A stretch of DNA of 64,000 bases, taken from the NCBI GenBank assembly GCA_016716745.1, contig JADJVD010000005.1:407153-471152 (forward strand), read 5' to 3'. The notes beneath the pieces are model-generated. The model saw nothing but the letters and a program-made list of their open reading frames with translations. It ran no database searches and had not been told where the DNA came from. Below are positions 50,279 through 60,036 of the stretch, piece by piece. The first letter of the stretch is position 1, and each line of letters begins with the position of its first letter. The translations under genes were made by a program, and so were the position numbers. The DNA comes from Hyphomicrobiales bacterium (GTDB taxonomy: Bacteria; Pseudomonadota; Alphaproteobacteria; Rhizobiales; Beijerinckiaceae).

Positions 50279-51318
50279 CGACGGGCCGCGGCGACGGCGC
50301 AAGCCCCGCCGCAGGCGGACCGGCCCGTCACATTCCCGTGCTCCGCGCGGAGGCGATCGCCGCCCTCGGCGTGACGCCGGGCGGCGTCTATCTCGACGGA
50401 ACGTTCGGGGCGGGCGGCTATACGCGCGCGATCCTCGCGACGCCCGGCGCGCGCGTGATCGGGCTCGACCGCGATCCGACCGCAATCGCCGGCGGCTACG
50501 ATCTCGTCCGCGAGGCGCAGGGGCGGCTGACGCTCGTCGAGGCGCGCTTCGGCGATCTCGACGCGCAGGCGCGCGCGCTCGGCTTCGAGGCTCTCGACGG
50601 CGTCGCGCTCGACATCGGCGTCTCGTCCATGCAGTTCGACGAGGCCGGGCGCGGCTTCTCCTTCCGCTTCGACGGCCCGCTCGACATGCGCATGGGCGGC
50701 GCGGGCCGCTCGGCCGCCGACATCGTCAACACGGTCGACGAGGAAGAACTCGCCGACATTCTTTATCATTTCGGCGAGGAGCGCGCCTCGCGCCGTATCG
50801 CCCGCGCCGTCGTCGCGGATCGTCGCGCAACGCCGTTCCTGACGACGCGCGCGCTCGCCGAGCTGGTGGCGCGCGTCAATCCCGGCAAGCCGCGCGACAT
50901 TCATCCGGCGACGCGCACGTTTCAGGCGCTGCGCATCGCGGTGAACGAGGAGCTCGTCGAACTCGTGCGCGCGCTGGAGGCGGCCGAGCGCATTCTGAAG
51001 CCCGGCGGGCGGCTCGCGGTCGTCACCTTCCATTCGCTCGAGGATCGCATCGTCAAGCAGTTCCTCGCCGCGCGCACGGGGCGCGGCGTCGCGCGTTCGC
51101 GCCTGCTGCCGGGCGAGCCGGCGGCGCCGGCGCCGACCTTCGAACTCGATCCACCGCGTCAGCCCATCGCGCCGGGCGAGGCCGAGCTCGCCGACAATCC
51201 GCGCGCGCGCTCGGCGAAGCTGCGCGCCGCGCGGCGCACCGAGGCGCCCGCGCGCGCCGCCGACGCAACTCTGATGCGGCTTGCGACGCTGCCGCCGCGC
51301 GATGACAGGAGGCGCTGA
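50275..51318 (+). CDS. rsmH: RsmH (MraW), 16S rRNA C1402 N4-methyltransferase
   Basis: A 347-residue methyltransferase acting on 16S rRNA. Conserved segments are HIPVLRAEAIAALGVTPGGV, DGTFGAGGYTRAIL, GLDRDPTAI, ALDIGVSSMQFDEAGRGFSF followed by DMRMG, RTFQALRIAVNEEL and LAVVTFHSLEDRIVKQF. The ATG at 50275 overlaps mraZ, and the stop's last base is the first base of ftsL. The frame is intact. Confidence 0.95.
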   Translation: MTTGRGDGASPAAGGPARHIPVLRAEAIAALGVTPGGVYLDGTFGAGGYTRAILATPGARVIGLDRDPTAIAGGYDLVREAQGRLTLVEARFGDLDAQARALGFEALDGVALDIGVSSMQFDEAGRGFSFRFDGPLDMRMGGAGRSAADIVNTVDEEELADILYHFGEERASRRIARAVVADRRATPFLTTRALAELVARVNPGKPRDIHPATRTFQALRIAVNEELVELVRALEAAERILKPGGRLAVVTFHSLEDRIVKQFLAARTGRGVARSRLLPGEPAAPAPTFELDPPRQPIAPGEAELADNPRARSAKLRAARRTEAPARAADATLMRLATLPPRDDRRR

Positions 51319-51710
51319 TGTTTCTGCGCGTCGTTCACGCTCTCGCCATCGCCTCCATCGTCGGTTCGGCGATCTACGCCTACACGATCAAATACGAGAC
51401 GATCTGGCATGGCGAGCAGGTCGCCAAGCTGAAGAACAAGATCCAGGTCGAGAAGGACGCCATCGCCACGCTGCGCGCGGAATGGGCGCATCTGTCGCGG
51501 CCCGAACGCATTCAGGCGCTGGCCGAGAAGCATACCGAATTGCAGCCGATGCAGCTCTCGCAGATCGCGCGCGTCTCGGAACTGCCCGAGCGCGCGGCGA
51601 AGGTCGACGCCATCGGCCGCAAGCTCGAACTGCTCGGCCTCGCCGAGCCGACCAACACGCCCGGAGGCACGAGCGCCGCGCCCGCGACGCCCGCGCCGCC
51701 GCGCCGCTGA
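51318..51710 (+). CDS. ftsL: FtsL, cell-division protein
   Basis: A 130-residue bitopic membrane protein: a short N-terminus, one helix (VVHALAIASIVGSAIYAYTI), then a coiled-coil region (EQVAKLKNKIQVEKDAIATL) and a proline-rich tail. FtsL joins FtsB and FtsQ and activates FtsWI at the septum. Sequence conservation is low in this family, so its position between rsmH and ftsI carries much of the weight. It starts on the last base of rsmH. Confidence 0.88.
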   Translation: MFLRVVHALAIASIVGSAIYAYTIKYETIWHGEQVAKLKNKIQVEKDAIATLRAEWAHLSRPERIQALAEKHTELQPMQLSQIARVSELPERAAKVDAIGRKLELLGLAEPTNTPGGTSAAPATPAPPRR

Positions 51711-51731
51711 CCGCCGACGGACGAGTCGCCG

Positions 51732-53528
51732 ATGAGCGAGATCACCAACATGACGGACGCCACGCAGACCAGCGCTCCGGTCGCCGCCGCCAAGACGCGG
51801 CGCGGGTTTCGCTTGCCCGAAGGATTCTGGGGCACGCGCCTGTCGAAGAGCGCGTCGCGCATCCGTCTCGTCGGACTCGGCTTCCTGCTCGTCTACGGCA
51901 CGATCGCCGGGCGCCTGGTCCAGCTTGGATTGAAGCCGGAGGCCTCGCACGGATTGAAGCACACGGCGGCCGAGATGGTCTCCGGCGCACGGCCCGATCT
52001 CGTCGACCGCAATGGCGAGATTCTCGCGACCGACGTCAAGACGACCTCCGTTTTCGCCGAGCCGAACCGCATCATCGACAAGGACGAGGCGGTCGAGCTG
52101 CTGACGGCGGTGCTGCCGGACGTCGACGCCAAGGAGCTGCGCGAAAAGCTTGGCGGCAAGCGCGGCTTCGCCTGGGTCAAGCGCGGGATCACGCCGCAGC
52201 AGCGCGAGGAGGTGCATCGCCTCGGGCTTCCTGGCGTCGGCTTCCTCACCGAGAACCGCCGCGTCTATCCGAACGGGCCGATCGGCGCGCATGTGCTCGG
52301 CTTCACCAACATCGACAACAACGGCATCGCGGGCATCGAGAAATATGTCGACGGGCAGGGGCTCGCCGCGCTGCATGGGGCGGGCTTCAACGTCGCGGCG
52401 ACGGATTTCAAGCCGGTCGAGCTGTCGCTCGATCTGCGCGCGACGCATGCGCTGCGCGACGAGCTGGTGAAGGCCTCGGCGAAGTTTCGCGCCAAGGCCG
52501 CGGCCGGCGCCATTCTCGACGTCAACACGGGCGAGGTGATCGCGCTCGTCTCGCTGCCCGACTACGATCCCAATACGCCGACGGACGCGCTCGACCCGCT
52601 GCGCATCAATCGCCTCGCAGTGGGCGTCTATGAAATGGGATCGACCTTCAAGGCGATCACCACCGCGATGGCGCTCGAATCCGGCAAGGTCAACATCAAT
52701 TCGCGGATCGACGCGCGCGGCGCGTTGCGCTACGGCCGCTTCACCATCAAGGACTATCACGCCGAAAATCGCGCGCTGACGGTGACGGAGGTGTTCCAGT
52801 ATTCCTCGAATGTCGGCACTGCGCGCATGGCGCTGATGGTCGGCGTCAACGGACACAAGGAATTTCTGCGCAAGATGGGTCAGCTCGACCGCATGCGCAC
52901 GGAACTGCCCGAGAGCGCCGAGCCGATCGTGCCGAGAAACTGGGGCGAATTGAACACGATGACGATCGCCTTCGGCCACGGCCTCGCCGTCGCGCCGTTG
53001 CAGGCGATGATGGCGGTCGGCGCGCTCGTCAACGGCGGCCACATGATCAAGCCGACCTTCCTGAAGCGCGACGCGGCGACGGCGCATGAGGGCGCGCCGC
53101 GCGTGGTGCGGCCGGATGTGAGCGAGGCGATGCGCTATGTCATGCGCAACAACGCCGAGCGCGGAACAGCGACGAAGGCGAATGTTCCGGGCTACTATGT
53201 CGGCGGCAAGACGGGCACCGCGGAAAAGGTGATCGGCGGCCGCTATGTCAAGAACAGGCTGTTCACGACGTTCATGGCCGTCGTGCCGGCGGACAAGCCG
53301 AAATATCTGTTCCTGACCATCTTCGACGAACCGCAAGGCCTGCCCGAGACGCATGGCTTCGCCACGGCCGGCTGGAACGGCGCCCCTGTGACAGGCAAGA
53401 TCATCGAGCGCGTCGCGCCGCTGATCGGACTTGCGCCGCGTCTCGATCTTCCCACGCAACCCTTCCCGTTGCTGGCGCGCTTCGGCGTCGGCCTCGGCGA
53501 TCGCACCGGGAGCATTTCGCCGCGATGA
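51732..53528 (+). CDS. ftsI: FtsI (PBP3), septal peptidoglycan transpeptidase
   Basis: A 598-residue class B penicillin-binding protein. There is one N-terminal membrane helix (LVGLGFLLVYGTIAGRLVQ), a pedestal domain with RPDLVDRNGEILATDVKTTS, and the transpeptidase domain. The catalytic motifs are S304-TFK (EMGSTFKAITTAMALE), S358-S-N360 (QYSSNVGTARMAL) and K493-TGT (GGKTGTAEKV). It cross-links peptidoglycan at the septum with FtsW. The stop overlaps murE by four bases. Confidence 0.96.
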   Translation: MSEITNMTDATQTSAPVAAAKTRRGFRLPEGFWGTRLSKSASRIRLVGLGFLLVYGTIAGRLVQLGLKPEASHGLKHTAAEMVSGARPDLVDRNGEILATDVKTTSVFAEPNRIIDKDEAVELLTAVLPDVDAKELREKLGGKRGFAWVKRGITPQQREEVHRLGLPGVGFLTENRRVYPNGPIGAHVLGFTNIDNNGIAGIEKYVDGQGLAALHGAGFNVAATDFKPVELSLDLRATHALRDELVKASAKFRAKAAAGAILDVNTGEVIALVSLPDYDPNTPTDALDPLRINRLAVGVYEMGSTFKAITTAMALESGKVNINSRIDARGALRYGRFTIKDYHAENRALTVTEVFQYSSNVGTARMALMVGVNGHKEFLRKMGQLDRMRTELPESAEPIVPRNWGELNTMTIAFGHGLAVAPLQAMMAVGALVNGGHMIKPTFLKRDAATAHEGAPRVVRPDVSEAMRYVMRNNAERGTATKANVPGYYVGGKTGTAEKVIGGRYVKNRLFTTFMAVVPADKPKYLFLTIFDEPQGLPETHGFATAGWNGAPVTGKIIERVAPLIGLAPRLDLPTQPFPLLARFGVGLGDRTGSISPR

Positions 53529-54977
53529 GCGCCGCCATGCTCGCCGATATCCTCGTCGAGGCGCGTCTTCCCGGAGCGCTCGCGCAGGCGCGCGTCGTCG
53601 GCGCGACCGCCGATAGCCGCCTCGCGGGGCCCGGCATCGCATTCTTCGCCATCCCCGGCGCGAAAGCCGACGGCGCGAGTTTCGCCGCGGATGCGGCGCG
53701 CAAAGGGCGCGCTCGCGATCGTCTCGGAACAGCCCGCGCGCGATGTCGGCGCGCCGTGGATCGTCGTGCCGAACGTGCGCCGCGCGCGGTCGATGGCGGC
53801 GGCGCGTCTCCATCCGCGCCAGCCCGCGACCATCGCGGCGGTCACCGGCACGAGCGGCAAGACCTCGGTCGCCGCGTTTCTCCGGCAGATCTGGCTGTCT
53901 TGCGGCGCGCAGGCCGCCTCACTCGGCACGATCGGCGTCGTCGCGCCCTCCGGCGCGGTCTACGGCTCGTTGACGACGCCCGATCCGGTGACGCTGCATC
54001 GCACGCTGGACCAGCTTGCGGGCGAGGGCGTCACGCATCTGGCGATGGAGGCCTCCTCGCACGGGCTCGATCAACATCGGCTCGACGGCGTTCGGCTCGC
54101 CGCCGCCGGCTTCACCAACCTGTCACGCGATCATCTCGATTATCATCCGACGCTCGAGGCCTATCTGGCGGCGAAGCTGCGGCTGTTCGAGGATCTTCTT
54201 CAGCCGGGTCAGCCGGCGGTGATCGAGGCCGATGGCGACCATGCCGGGTCAGTGATCGCCGCCTGCGCGCGGCGCGGGCTTTCGGTTTTCACCGTGGGCG
54301 CGAAGGGCGAGGGGCTCACGCTCGCGGACGCGGCGCGCGAGGGCTTTGCGACACTTCTCGACATTCGCCATCGCGGGCGCGCGCGCCGTGTTCGATTGCC
54401 GCTGGCGGGAACCTTCCAGGCGTCCAATGCGCTCGTCGCCGCCGGCCTTGCGCTCGTCACAGGCGCGGATGCGGACGCCGTCTTCGCGTCGCTCGAAACG
54501 CTGAACGGCGCGCCGGGCAGGCTCGAGCGCATCGGCGAGCGCAACGGCGGCCTCGCCTTCGTCGACTACGCGCACAAGCCAGACGCGCTCGAGAAAGCCC
54601 TGCTCGCGCTGCGCCCCTACGCCTCCGGCCGGCTGATCGTCGCCTTCGGCTGCGGCGGCGACCGCGACCAGGGCAAGCGGCCGATCATGGGCGCCATCGC
54701 GACGCGCCTCGCCGACGCCGTCATCGTCACCGACGACAATCCGCGCAGCGAGGATCCGCGCGCGATCCGCGCCGCGATTCTGACGGCCGCGCCCGGCGCC
54801 ATCGAGATCGGCGACCGCCGGCGCGCGATCGAGACCGGCGTCGACATGCTGGCGCCGGGAGACGTGCTGCTCGTCGCCGGCAAGGGACACGAAGAAGGCC
54901 AGATCGTCGGCGGCGTGACGCTGCCGTTCTCGGATCACGAAGCCGTCGCGACGGCGCTGAAGGACAATGCGGCATGA
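53525..54977 (+). CDS. murE: MurE, UDP-MurNAc-tripeptide synthetase (one-base frameshift)
   Basis: MurE adds meso-diaminopimelate to UDP-MurNAc-L-Ala-D-Glu. The N-terminus (VVGATADSRLAGPGIAFFAI) is in one frame. After AADAARKG the rest (ALAIVSEQPARDVGAPWIVV, GTSGKTSVAAFL, MEASSHGLDQHRLDGV, VDYAHKPDAL, TDDNPRSEDP with the DNPR motif typical of diaminopimelate-adding enzymes) is in the next. A surplus G at 53704-53710 (AAAGGGC) accounts for it; corrected, the protein has 483 residues. Because murE is essential and the flanking genes are clean, I regard this as a sequencing error. Both ends overlap neighbours by four bases. Confidence 0.92.
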
Positions 54978-56419
54978 GCGCGACCGGCGCCCGTGAATTG
55001 TGGAGCGGCCTCGGACTGATCGGTCCGCTCGAAGCGCGGCTCAGCGGCGCGCTGCCGCCGCGCGTCGGCGGCGTGTCGATCGACACGCGCACGCTGGAGC
55101 CGGGCGATCTCTTCGTCGCGATCAAGGGCGATGCGAATGACGGCCATGATTTCGTGCGCGCCGCCTTCGAGAAGGGCGCGGCGGCCGCTGTCGTCGCCGA
55201 GGCGCAATCGGACGCGCTGCGCGGCGCGGGGCCGCTTCTCGTCGTGCGCGATACGCTGCGCGCGCTCGAAGGGCTCGCACGCGCGGCGCGCGCGCGCAGC
55301 AAGGCGCGCATCGTCGCGGTGACAGGCTCGGTCGGCAAGACGAGCACGAAGGAGACGCTGCGCGTCGTGCTCGGCCGCTTCGGGCAGACGCACGCCTCGG
55401 CCGCCTCCTACAACAATCACTGGGGCGTGCCGCTGACGCTGGCGCGCATGGCGGCCGAGGCGCGCTTCGGCGTGTTCGAGATCGGCATGAACCATCCCGG
55501 CGAGATCACGCCGCTCGTCGGCATGGTGCGGCCGCAGCTCGCCATCGTCACGGCGATCGCGCCGGTGCATCTGGAACATATGGGATCCATCGAGGCGATC
55601 GCGGACGCGAAGGCGGAGGTCTTCTCCGGCGTCGTCAAGGGCGGCGGCGCGGTCGTTCCGCGCGATACGCCGATGTTCGAGCGCCTTGCGAGCGCCGCCA
55701 AGGCCTCGCCCGTCGGCCATGTCGTCAGCTTCGGCGAACATGCCGACGCCGACGCGCGGCTCATCGACTACGCGCCGGAGGGGCAGGGCTCGCTGGTGCG
55801 CGCCTCGATCCTCGGCCGCACTATCGGCTACAGGCTCGGCGCGCCGGGCAAGCATCAGGCGCTGAATTCACTCGCCGTGCTCGTCGCGGCGCGCGCGATG
55901 GGCTGCGATCTCGACGAGGCGGCCGCCGCGCTGGCGGACGCAAAGCCGGCAAAGGGGCGCGGCGCGCGCGAAACGCTGGCGCACGCCGACGGCGCGATGA
56001 CGCTGATCGACGAGGCCTACAACGCCAATCCGACGTCGATGCGCGCGGCGCTCGATCTCATCGGGCAGACCGAACCGGGACCGAACGGCCGCCGTGTCGC
56101 GGCGCTCGGCGACATGCTCGAACTCGGCCCTCAATCGGCCGAGATGCATCGCGCGCTGGTCGACGCGCTCGAGGCAAACGGGGTCGATCTCCTGTTCGCG
56201 GCCGGGCCGATGATGAAACATCTGTTCGACGCCGCGCCCGCCGCCATGCGCGCGCGCTGGGCCGAGCGCGCGGCGGACATCGAAACGCCATTGGCCGAAG
56301 CGCTGCGCGCCGGCGACGTCGTCATGATCAAGGGCTCGAACGGCAGCCGCATGGGGCCGATCGTCTCGGCTCTGCAAAAGCGGTTTCAGCGGCCGGCCGG
56401 CCCGGCAGGCGAGGGTTGA
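54974..56419 (+). CDS. murF: MurF, UDP-MurNAc-pentapeptide synthetase
   Basis: A 481-residue ATP-dependent ligase that adds D-Ala-D-Ala. VGGVSIDTRTLEPGDLFVAI opens it; the P-loop is VAVTGSVGKTSTKETLRVVL; then SYNNHWGVPLTLARM, FEIGMNHPGEI, APVHLEHMGS, DEAYNANPTSMRAAL and MIKGSNGSRMGPIVSAL are classic. The ATG at 54974 overlaps the murE stop. In the uncorrected sequence its frame happens to match the 5' part of murE, which gives a false long fusion. Confidence 0.95.
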   Translation: MSATGARELWSGLGLIGPLEARLSGALPPRVGGVSIDTRTLEPGDLFVAIKGDANDGHDFVRAAFEKGAAAAVVAEAQSDALRGAGPLLVVRDTLRALEGLARAARARSKARIVAVTGSVGKTSTKETLRVVLGRFGQTHASAASYNNHWGVPLTLARMAAEARFGVFEIGMNHPGEITPLVGMVRPQLAIVTAIAPVHLEHMGSIEAIADAKAEVFSGVVKGGGAVVPRDTPMFERLASAAKASPVGHVVSFGEHADADARLIDYAPEGQGSLVRASILGRTIGYRLGAPGKHQALNSLAVLVAARAMGCDLDEAAAALADAKPAKGRGARETLAHADGAMTLIDEAYNANPTSMRAALDLIGQTEPGPNGRRVAALGDMLELGPQSAEMHRALVDALEANGVDLLFAAGPMMKHLFDAAPAAMRARWAERAADIETPLAEALRAGDVVMIKGSNGSRMGPIVSALQKRFQRPAGPAGEG

Positions 56420-56422
56420 GGA

Positions 56423-57508
56423 ATGCTGGTCTGGTTGGCTGAACTCATCGGATATGCGAACGGCTCCAATCTGTTTCGCTACATCACGTTTCGCACGCTT
56501 GGCGCGACGGTGACGGCGCTGCTGTTCGTGTTCCTGTTCGGACCGCGCATCATCGCCGCGTTGCGGCTGAAGCAGGGCAAGGGCCAGCCGATCCGCAGCG
56601 ACGGGCCGCAATCGCATCTTCTGACAAAGAAGGGCACGCCGACGATGGGCGGGCTCATGATCCTGTCCGGCTTCATCGTCTCGACGCTGCTGTGGTCGAA
56701 CTGGCGCAACGGCTACGTCTGGGTCGTGCTTCTCGTCACCATCGGCTTTGGTCTGATCGGCTTCTACGACGACTATCTGAAGGTGACGAAACAGTCCCAC
56801 AAGGGCTTCTCGGGCAAGGCGCGCCTGTCGCTCGAGGCGCTGATCGCGGGCGTCGCCTGCTGGGTGCTGACGCGCATTGGCGCGTCGCCGATGTCGTCGT
56901 CCCTTGCGCTGCCGTTCATCAACGGCTTCGTCGCCGATCTGGGAATCTTCTTCGTCGTCTTCGGCGCCTTCGTGATCACGGCGGCGGGCAACGCCGTCAA
57001 TCTGACGGACGGTCTCGATGGACTCGCCATCGTTCCGGTTATGGTCGCGGCGGGCACCTTCGCACTGATTTCGTATCTTGCAGGCAACGCCAATTACTCG
57101 GCCTATCTCGGCATCAACTTCGTTCCCGGCACGGGCGAACTGGCGGTGGTGCTCGGCGCCGTCGTCGGCGCGGGCATCGGGTTCCTGTGGTTCAACGCGC
57201 CGCCGGCGGCGATCTTCATGGGCGACACGGGGTCGCTGGCGCTTGGCGGCCTGCTCGGAACCGTCGCCGTGGCGATCAAGCACGAGGTCGTGCTCGGCAT
57301 CGTCGGCGGCCTGTTCGTGCTGGAGGCGCTCAGCGTCATCGTTCAGGTCGCCTCGTTCAAGATGACGGGCAAGCGCGTCTTCCGCATGGCGCCGATCCAT
57401 CATCACTTCGAACAGAAGGGATGGTCGGAGCCGCAGGTCGTGATCCGCTTCTGGATCATCGCCTTCGTTCTCGCGATGGTGGGTCTCGCCACGCTGAAGG
57501 TGCGCTGA
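56423..57508 (+). CDS. mraY: MraY, phospho-MurNAc-pentapeptide translocase
   Basis: A 361-residue integral membrane enzyme with about ten helices that makes lipid I from undecaprenyl phosphate. Conserved loops are RSDGPQSHLLTKKGTPTMGG, GFYDDYLKVTKQSHKG (catalytic aspartates), GNAVNLTDGLDGLAI, FMGDTGSLALGGLLG and MAPIHHHFEQKGWSEPQVVI. It starts three bases after murF and its stop shares one base with murD. Confidence 0.97.
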   Translation: MLVWLAELIGYANGSNLFRYITFRTLGATVTALLFVFLFGPRIIAALRLKQGKGQPIRSDGPQSHLLTKKGTPTMGGLMILSGFIVSTLLWSNWRNGYVWVVLLVTIGFGLIGFYDDYLKVTKQSHKGFSGKARLSLEALIAGVACWVLTRIGASPMSSSLALPFINGFVADLGIFFVVFGAFVITAAGNAVNLTDGLDGLAIVPVMVAAGTFALISYLAGNANYSAYLGINFVPGTGELAVVLGAVVGAGIGFLWFNAPPAAIFMGDTGSLALGGLLGTVAVAIKHEVVLGIVGGLFVLEALSVIVQVASFKMTGKRVFRMAPIHHHFEQKGWSEPQVVIRFWIIAFVLAMVGLATLKVR

Positions 57509-58889
57509 TGACGCCGGTCGCCACATATGCGGGCCGTCGCGTCGCGCTGTTCGGCCTCGGCGGCTCCGGACTTGCGACGGCCGAGGCGCTCGCCGCCGGC
57601 GGGGCGCTTGTCGAGTGCTGGGACGATGCGGACGCGCAGCGCGAGCGGGCGCGCGCGAAAGGCCTGCCGGTCGTCGATCTGGCCGAGGCCGACTGGCGCG
57701 GCGTCGAGGCGCTGGTGCTGACGCCGGGCGCGCCGCTCACGCATCCCGAGCCGCACTGGACGGTTGCGCGCGCCAACGCCGTCGGCGCGCCCGTCATCGG
57801 CGACATCGAACTGTTCTGCCGCGAGCGTCGCGCGCGCGCGCCGGGCGCGCCGTTCATCGCCATCACCGGCACGAATGGAAAATCGACGACGACGGCGCTG
57901 ATCGCGCATCTGCTGCGCAGCTTCGGGCGCGAGGTCGCGCTCGGCGGCAATATCGGCGTGCCGATTCTCGCATTGCCGCCGCCGGCCGCAACGCGCGTGC
58001 ATGTCATCGAGTGCTCGTCGTTCCAGATCGACCTCGCGCCGTCCATCGACGCGTCCGTCGGCCTCCTGCTCAATCTGGCGCCGGATCATATCGACCGGCA
58101 TGGGTCGATGCAGGGGTATGCCGCCGTGAAGGAGCGGCTCGTCGCGCAGGCGAGACGCGCGGTTCTTGGCGCCGACGACGAGATGACGCGCGAGATCGCG
58201 AGCCGCTTGCGCGCGGCCGGCCGCGACGTCGCCGAGATCACGGCCTCCGGCGCGTCGATCGAAACAGGCGTGGCGGCGGAGGGATCGGACCTCTATCGCG
58301 TCGCCGCCGGCCAGCGCGTGAAGATCGCCAGCATAGACGGCATTTCCTCGCTGCGGGGACGGCACAATGCGCAGAACGCTTGCGCCGCGGTCGCCGCGCT
58401 CGGCGCGCTTGCGGAGCGCGACGATCTTCAGGCCGCGCTCGGCTCGTTCCCGGGCCTGCCGCATCGCATGGAGGATGTCGGTCGACTTGGCCGCGTTCTC
58501 TTCATCAACGATTCGAAGGCCACCAACGCGGACGCTGCGGAAAAGGCGCTCGCCGCGTTTCCGTCCGACATCTACTGGATTCTCGGCGGCAAGCCGAAGG
58601 AGGGCGGCGTCGCGCCGCTCGCGCCCTATTTTTCGCGCGTCGCGCGCGCCTATCTCATCGGCGCCGCGAGCGAGGATTTCGCCGCCACGCTCGACGGCAA
58701 GGTCGCTACGAACGCAGCGGAACGCTGGAGGCGGCCGTAGCGTCCGCGGCGCGCGATGCGGCGCGCTCGGGCCGCGACTCGGTCGTCCTGCTGTCGCCGG
58801 CCTGCGCGTCCTACGATCAGTTCGCAAACTTCGAGGTTCGCGGCGACCGCTTTCGCGCGCTGGCGCGCGACGTCATCGCTCAGGGTTGA
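57508..58889 (+). CDS. murD: MurD, UDP-MurNAc-L-alanine:D-glutamate ligase (one-base frameshift)
   Basis: MurD adds D-glutamate. RRVALFGLGGSGLATAEALA starts the UDP-binding domain; ITGTNGKSTTTALIAHLL is the P-loop; IECSSFQIDLAPSIDASVGL, LNLAPDHIDRHGSMQGY, LFINDSKATNADAAEKAL and WILGGKPKEGG follow. After LDGKV the frame is lost near 58703-58706. The natural end YERSGTLEAAVASAARDAAR, SVVLLSPACASYDQFANFEV and RGDRF lies in another frame up to 58889. One missing base (probably a C) restores 460 residues. murD is essential, so an error is likely. Confidence 0.92.
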
Positions 58890-58901
58890 GGGAGAAGCGC
58901 C

Positions 58902-60036
58902 ATGATGTCCCGCGCGGTTCGGTCCCCCTTCTCGGCATGGTGGTGGACGGTCGACAAATGGCTGCTCGCCGGCGTCGGCGCGCTGATCGTCATCGGGCTC
59001 GTGCTGACGATGGCGGGCAGTCCGCCGGTGGCCGAGCGGATTGGGCCTGTCGACGTTTCACTTCGTACACAAGCAGTTCGTCTATCTCATTCCTGCCGTG
59101 GTTCTGCTGGTGGCGACGTCGTTCCTGTCGCCGCGCCATGTGCGGCGCGCGGCCTTGCTCATCTATGTGCTGGCGATGGGCGCGGTGCTCGCCGCGCTGC
59201 TGTTCGGCGTCGAGGTGAAGGGTTCGCGGCGCTGGATCTTCGGCATCCAGCCGTCAGAGTTCGTCAAGCCAGCCTTCGTCGTGCTGGCGGCATGGGCGTT
59301 CGCGGAAGGCGCCAAACAGCGCGGCATGCCGGGCAATTTCATCGCGCTGCTGCTGCTGCCGATGACGATCGCGCCGCTCGTTCTGCAGCCCGATTTCGGC
59401 CAGACGATGCTGGTCTCGATCGTCTGGGCGGCGTTGTTCTTCATGGCCGGCCTGCATTGGCTGTGGGTCGCGGGCATCGGCGGCGCGGCGGTCGTCGGCA
59501 TCGCTGTGGCGTTCCAGTTCATGTCGCATGTGCGCGGCCGCATCATGCGCTTTCTCGAGCCGGGCGGCGCGGCGGGCGACACGTTTCAGGTCGACACCGC
59601 ACTCGAGAGCTTCGTCTCCGGCGGATGGCTCGGGCGCGGGCCGGGCGAGGGCCGCGTCAAACGCATCCTACCCGATAGCCACACCGACTTCATCTTCGCG
59701 GTGACCGGCGAGGAGTTCGGCATCATCGCCTGCATCGCGCTCGCCGCATTGTTTTGCGGCATCGTGGTGCGCGGGCTGTTTGTGGCGATGCGCAACGAAG
59801 ACCCGTTCTGCCGCTTCGCGACGGCGGGTCTCGTCATGCTGTTCGGCCTTCAGAGCTGCATCAACATGATGGTCAATCTGCACCTCATGCCGGCCAAGGG
59901 CATGACGCTTCCGTTCATTTCCTATGGCGGATCGTCGCTCATTTCGCTCGCGCTCGGCATGGGCTTTCTGCTCGCGGTGACGCGCGAGCGCCCGCGCTCG
60001 GAACTCTATCGCGAGCGCGACGAGACGGAGCGCCGT
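58902..60036 (+). CDS. ftsW: FtsW, septal peptidoglycan polymerase (frameshifted; no clear stop)
   Basis: A SEDS-family glycosyltransferase with about ten membrane helices. It begins with WWTVDKWLLAGVGALIVIGL, and AGSPPVAERIG ends the first frame. After a surplus G at 59042-59044 the protein continues as LSTFHFVHKQFVYLIPAVVL, GSRRWIFGIQPSEFVKPAFV, PDFGQTMLVSIVWAALFFMA, LPDSHTDFIFAVTGEEFGII and GMTLPFISYGGSSLISLALG. The frame then runs into murG without a stop. A TGA in another frame at 60038-60040 overlaps the murG GTG exactly as the other gene overlaps here do, so a second small indel near 59990-60035 probably hides the real stop. The 3' end is therefore approximate. Confidence 0.88.

Noticed and set aside
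53525..56419. A MurE-MurF fusion protein
   Set aside because: The middle of that frame has no MurE motifs; MurE continues in the next frame after 53710 and ends at 54977, and MurF has its own ATG at 54974.
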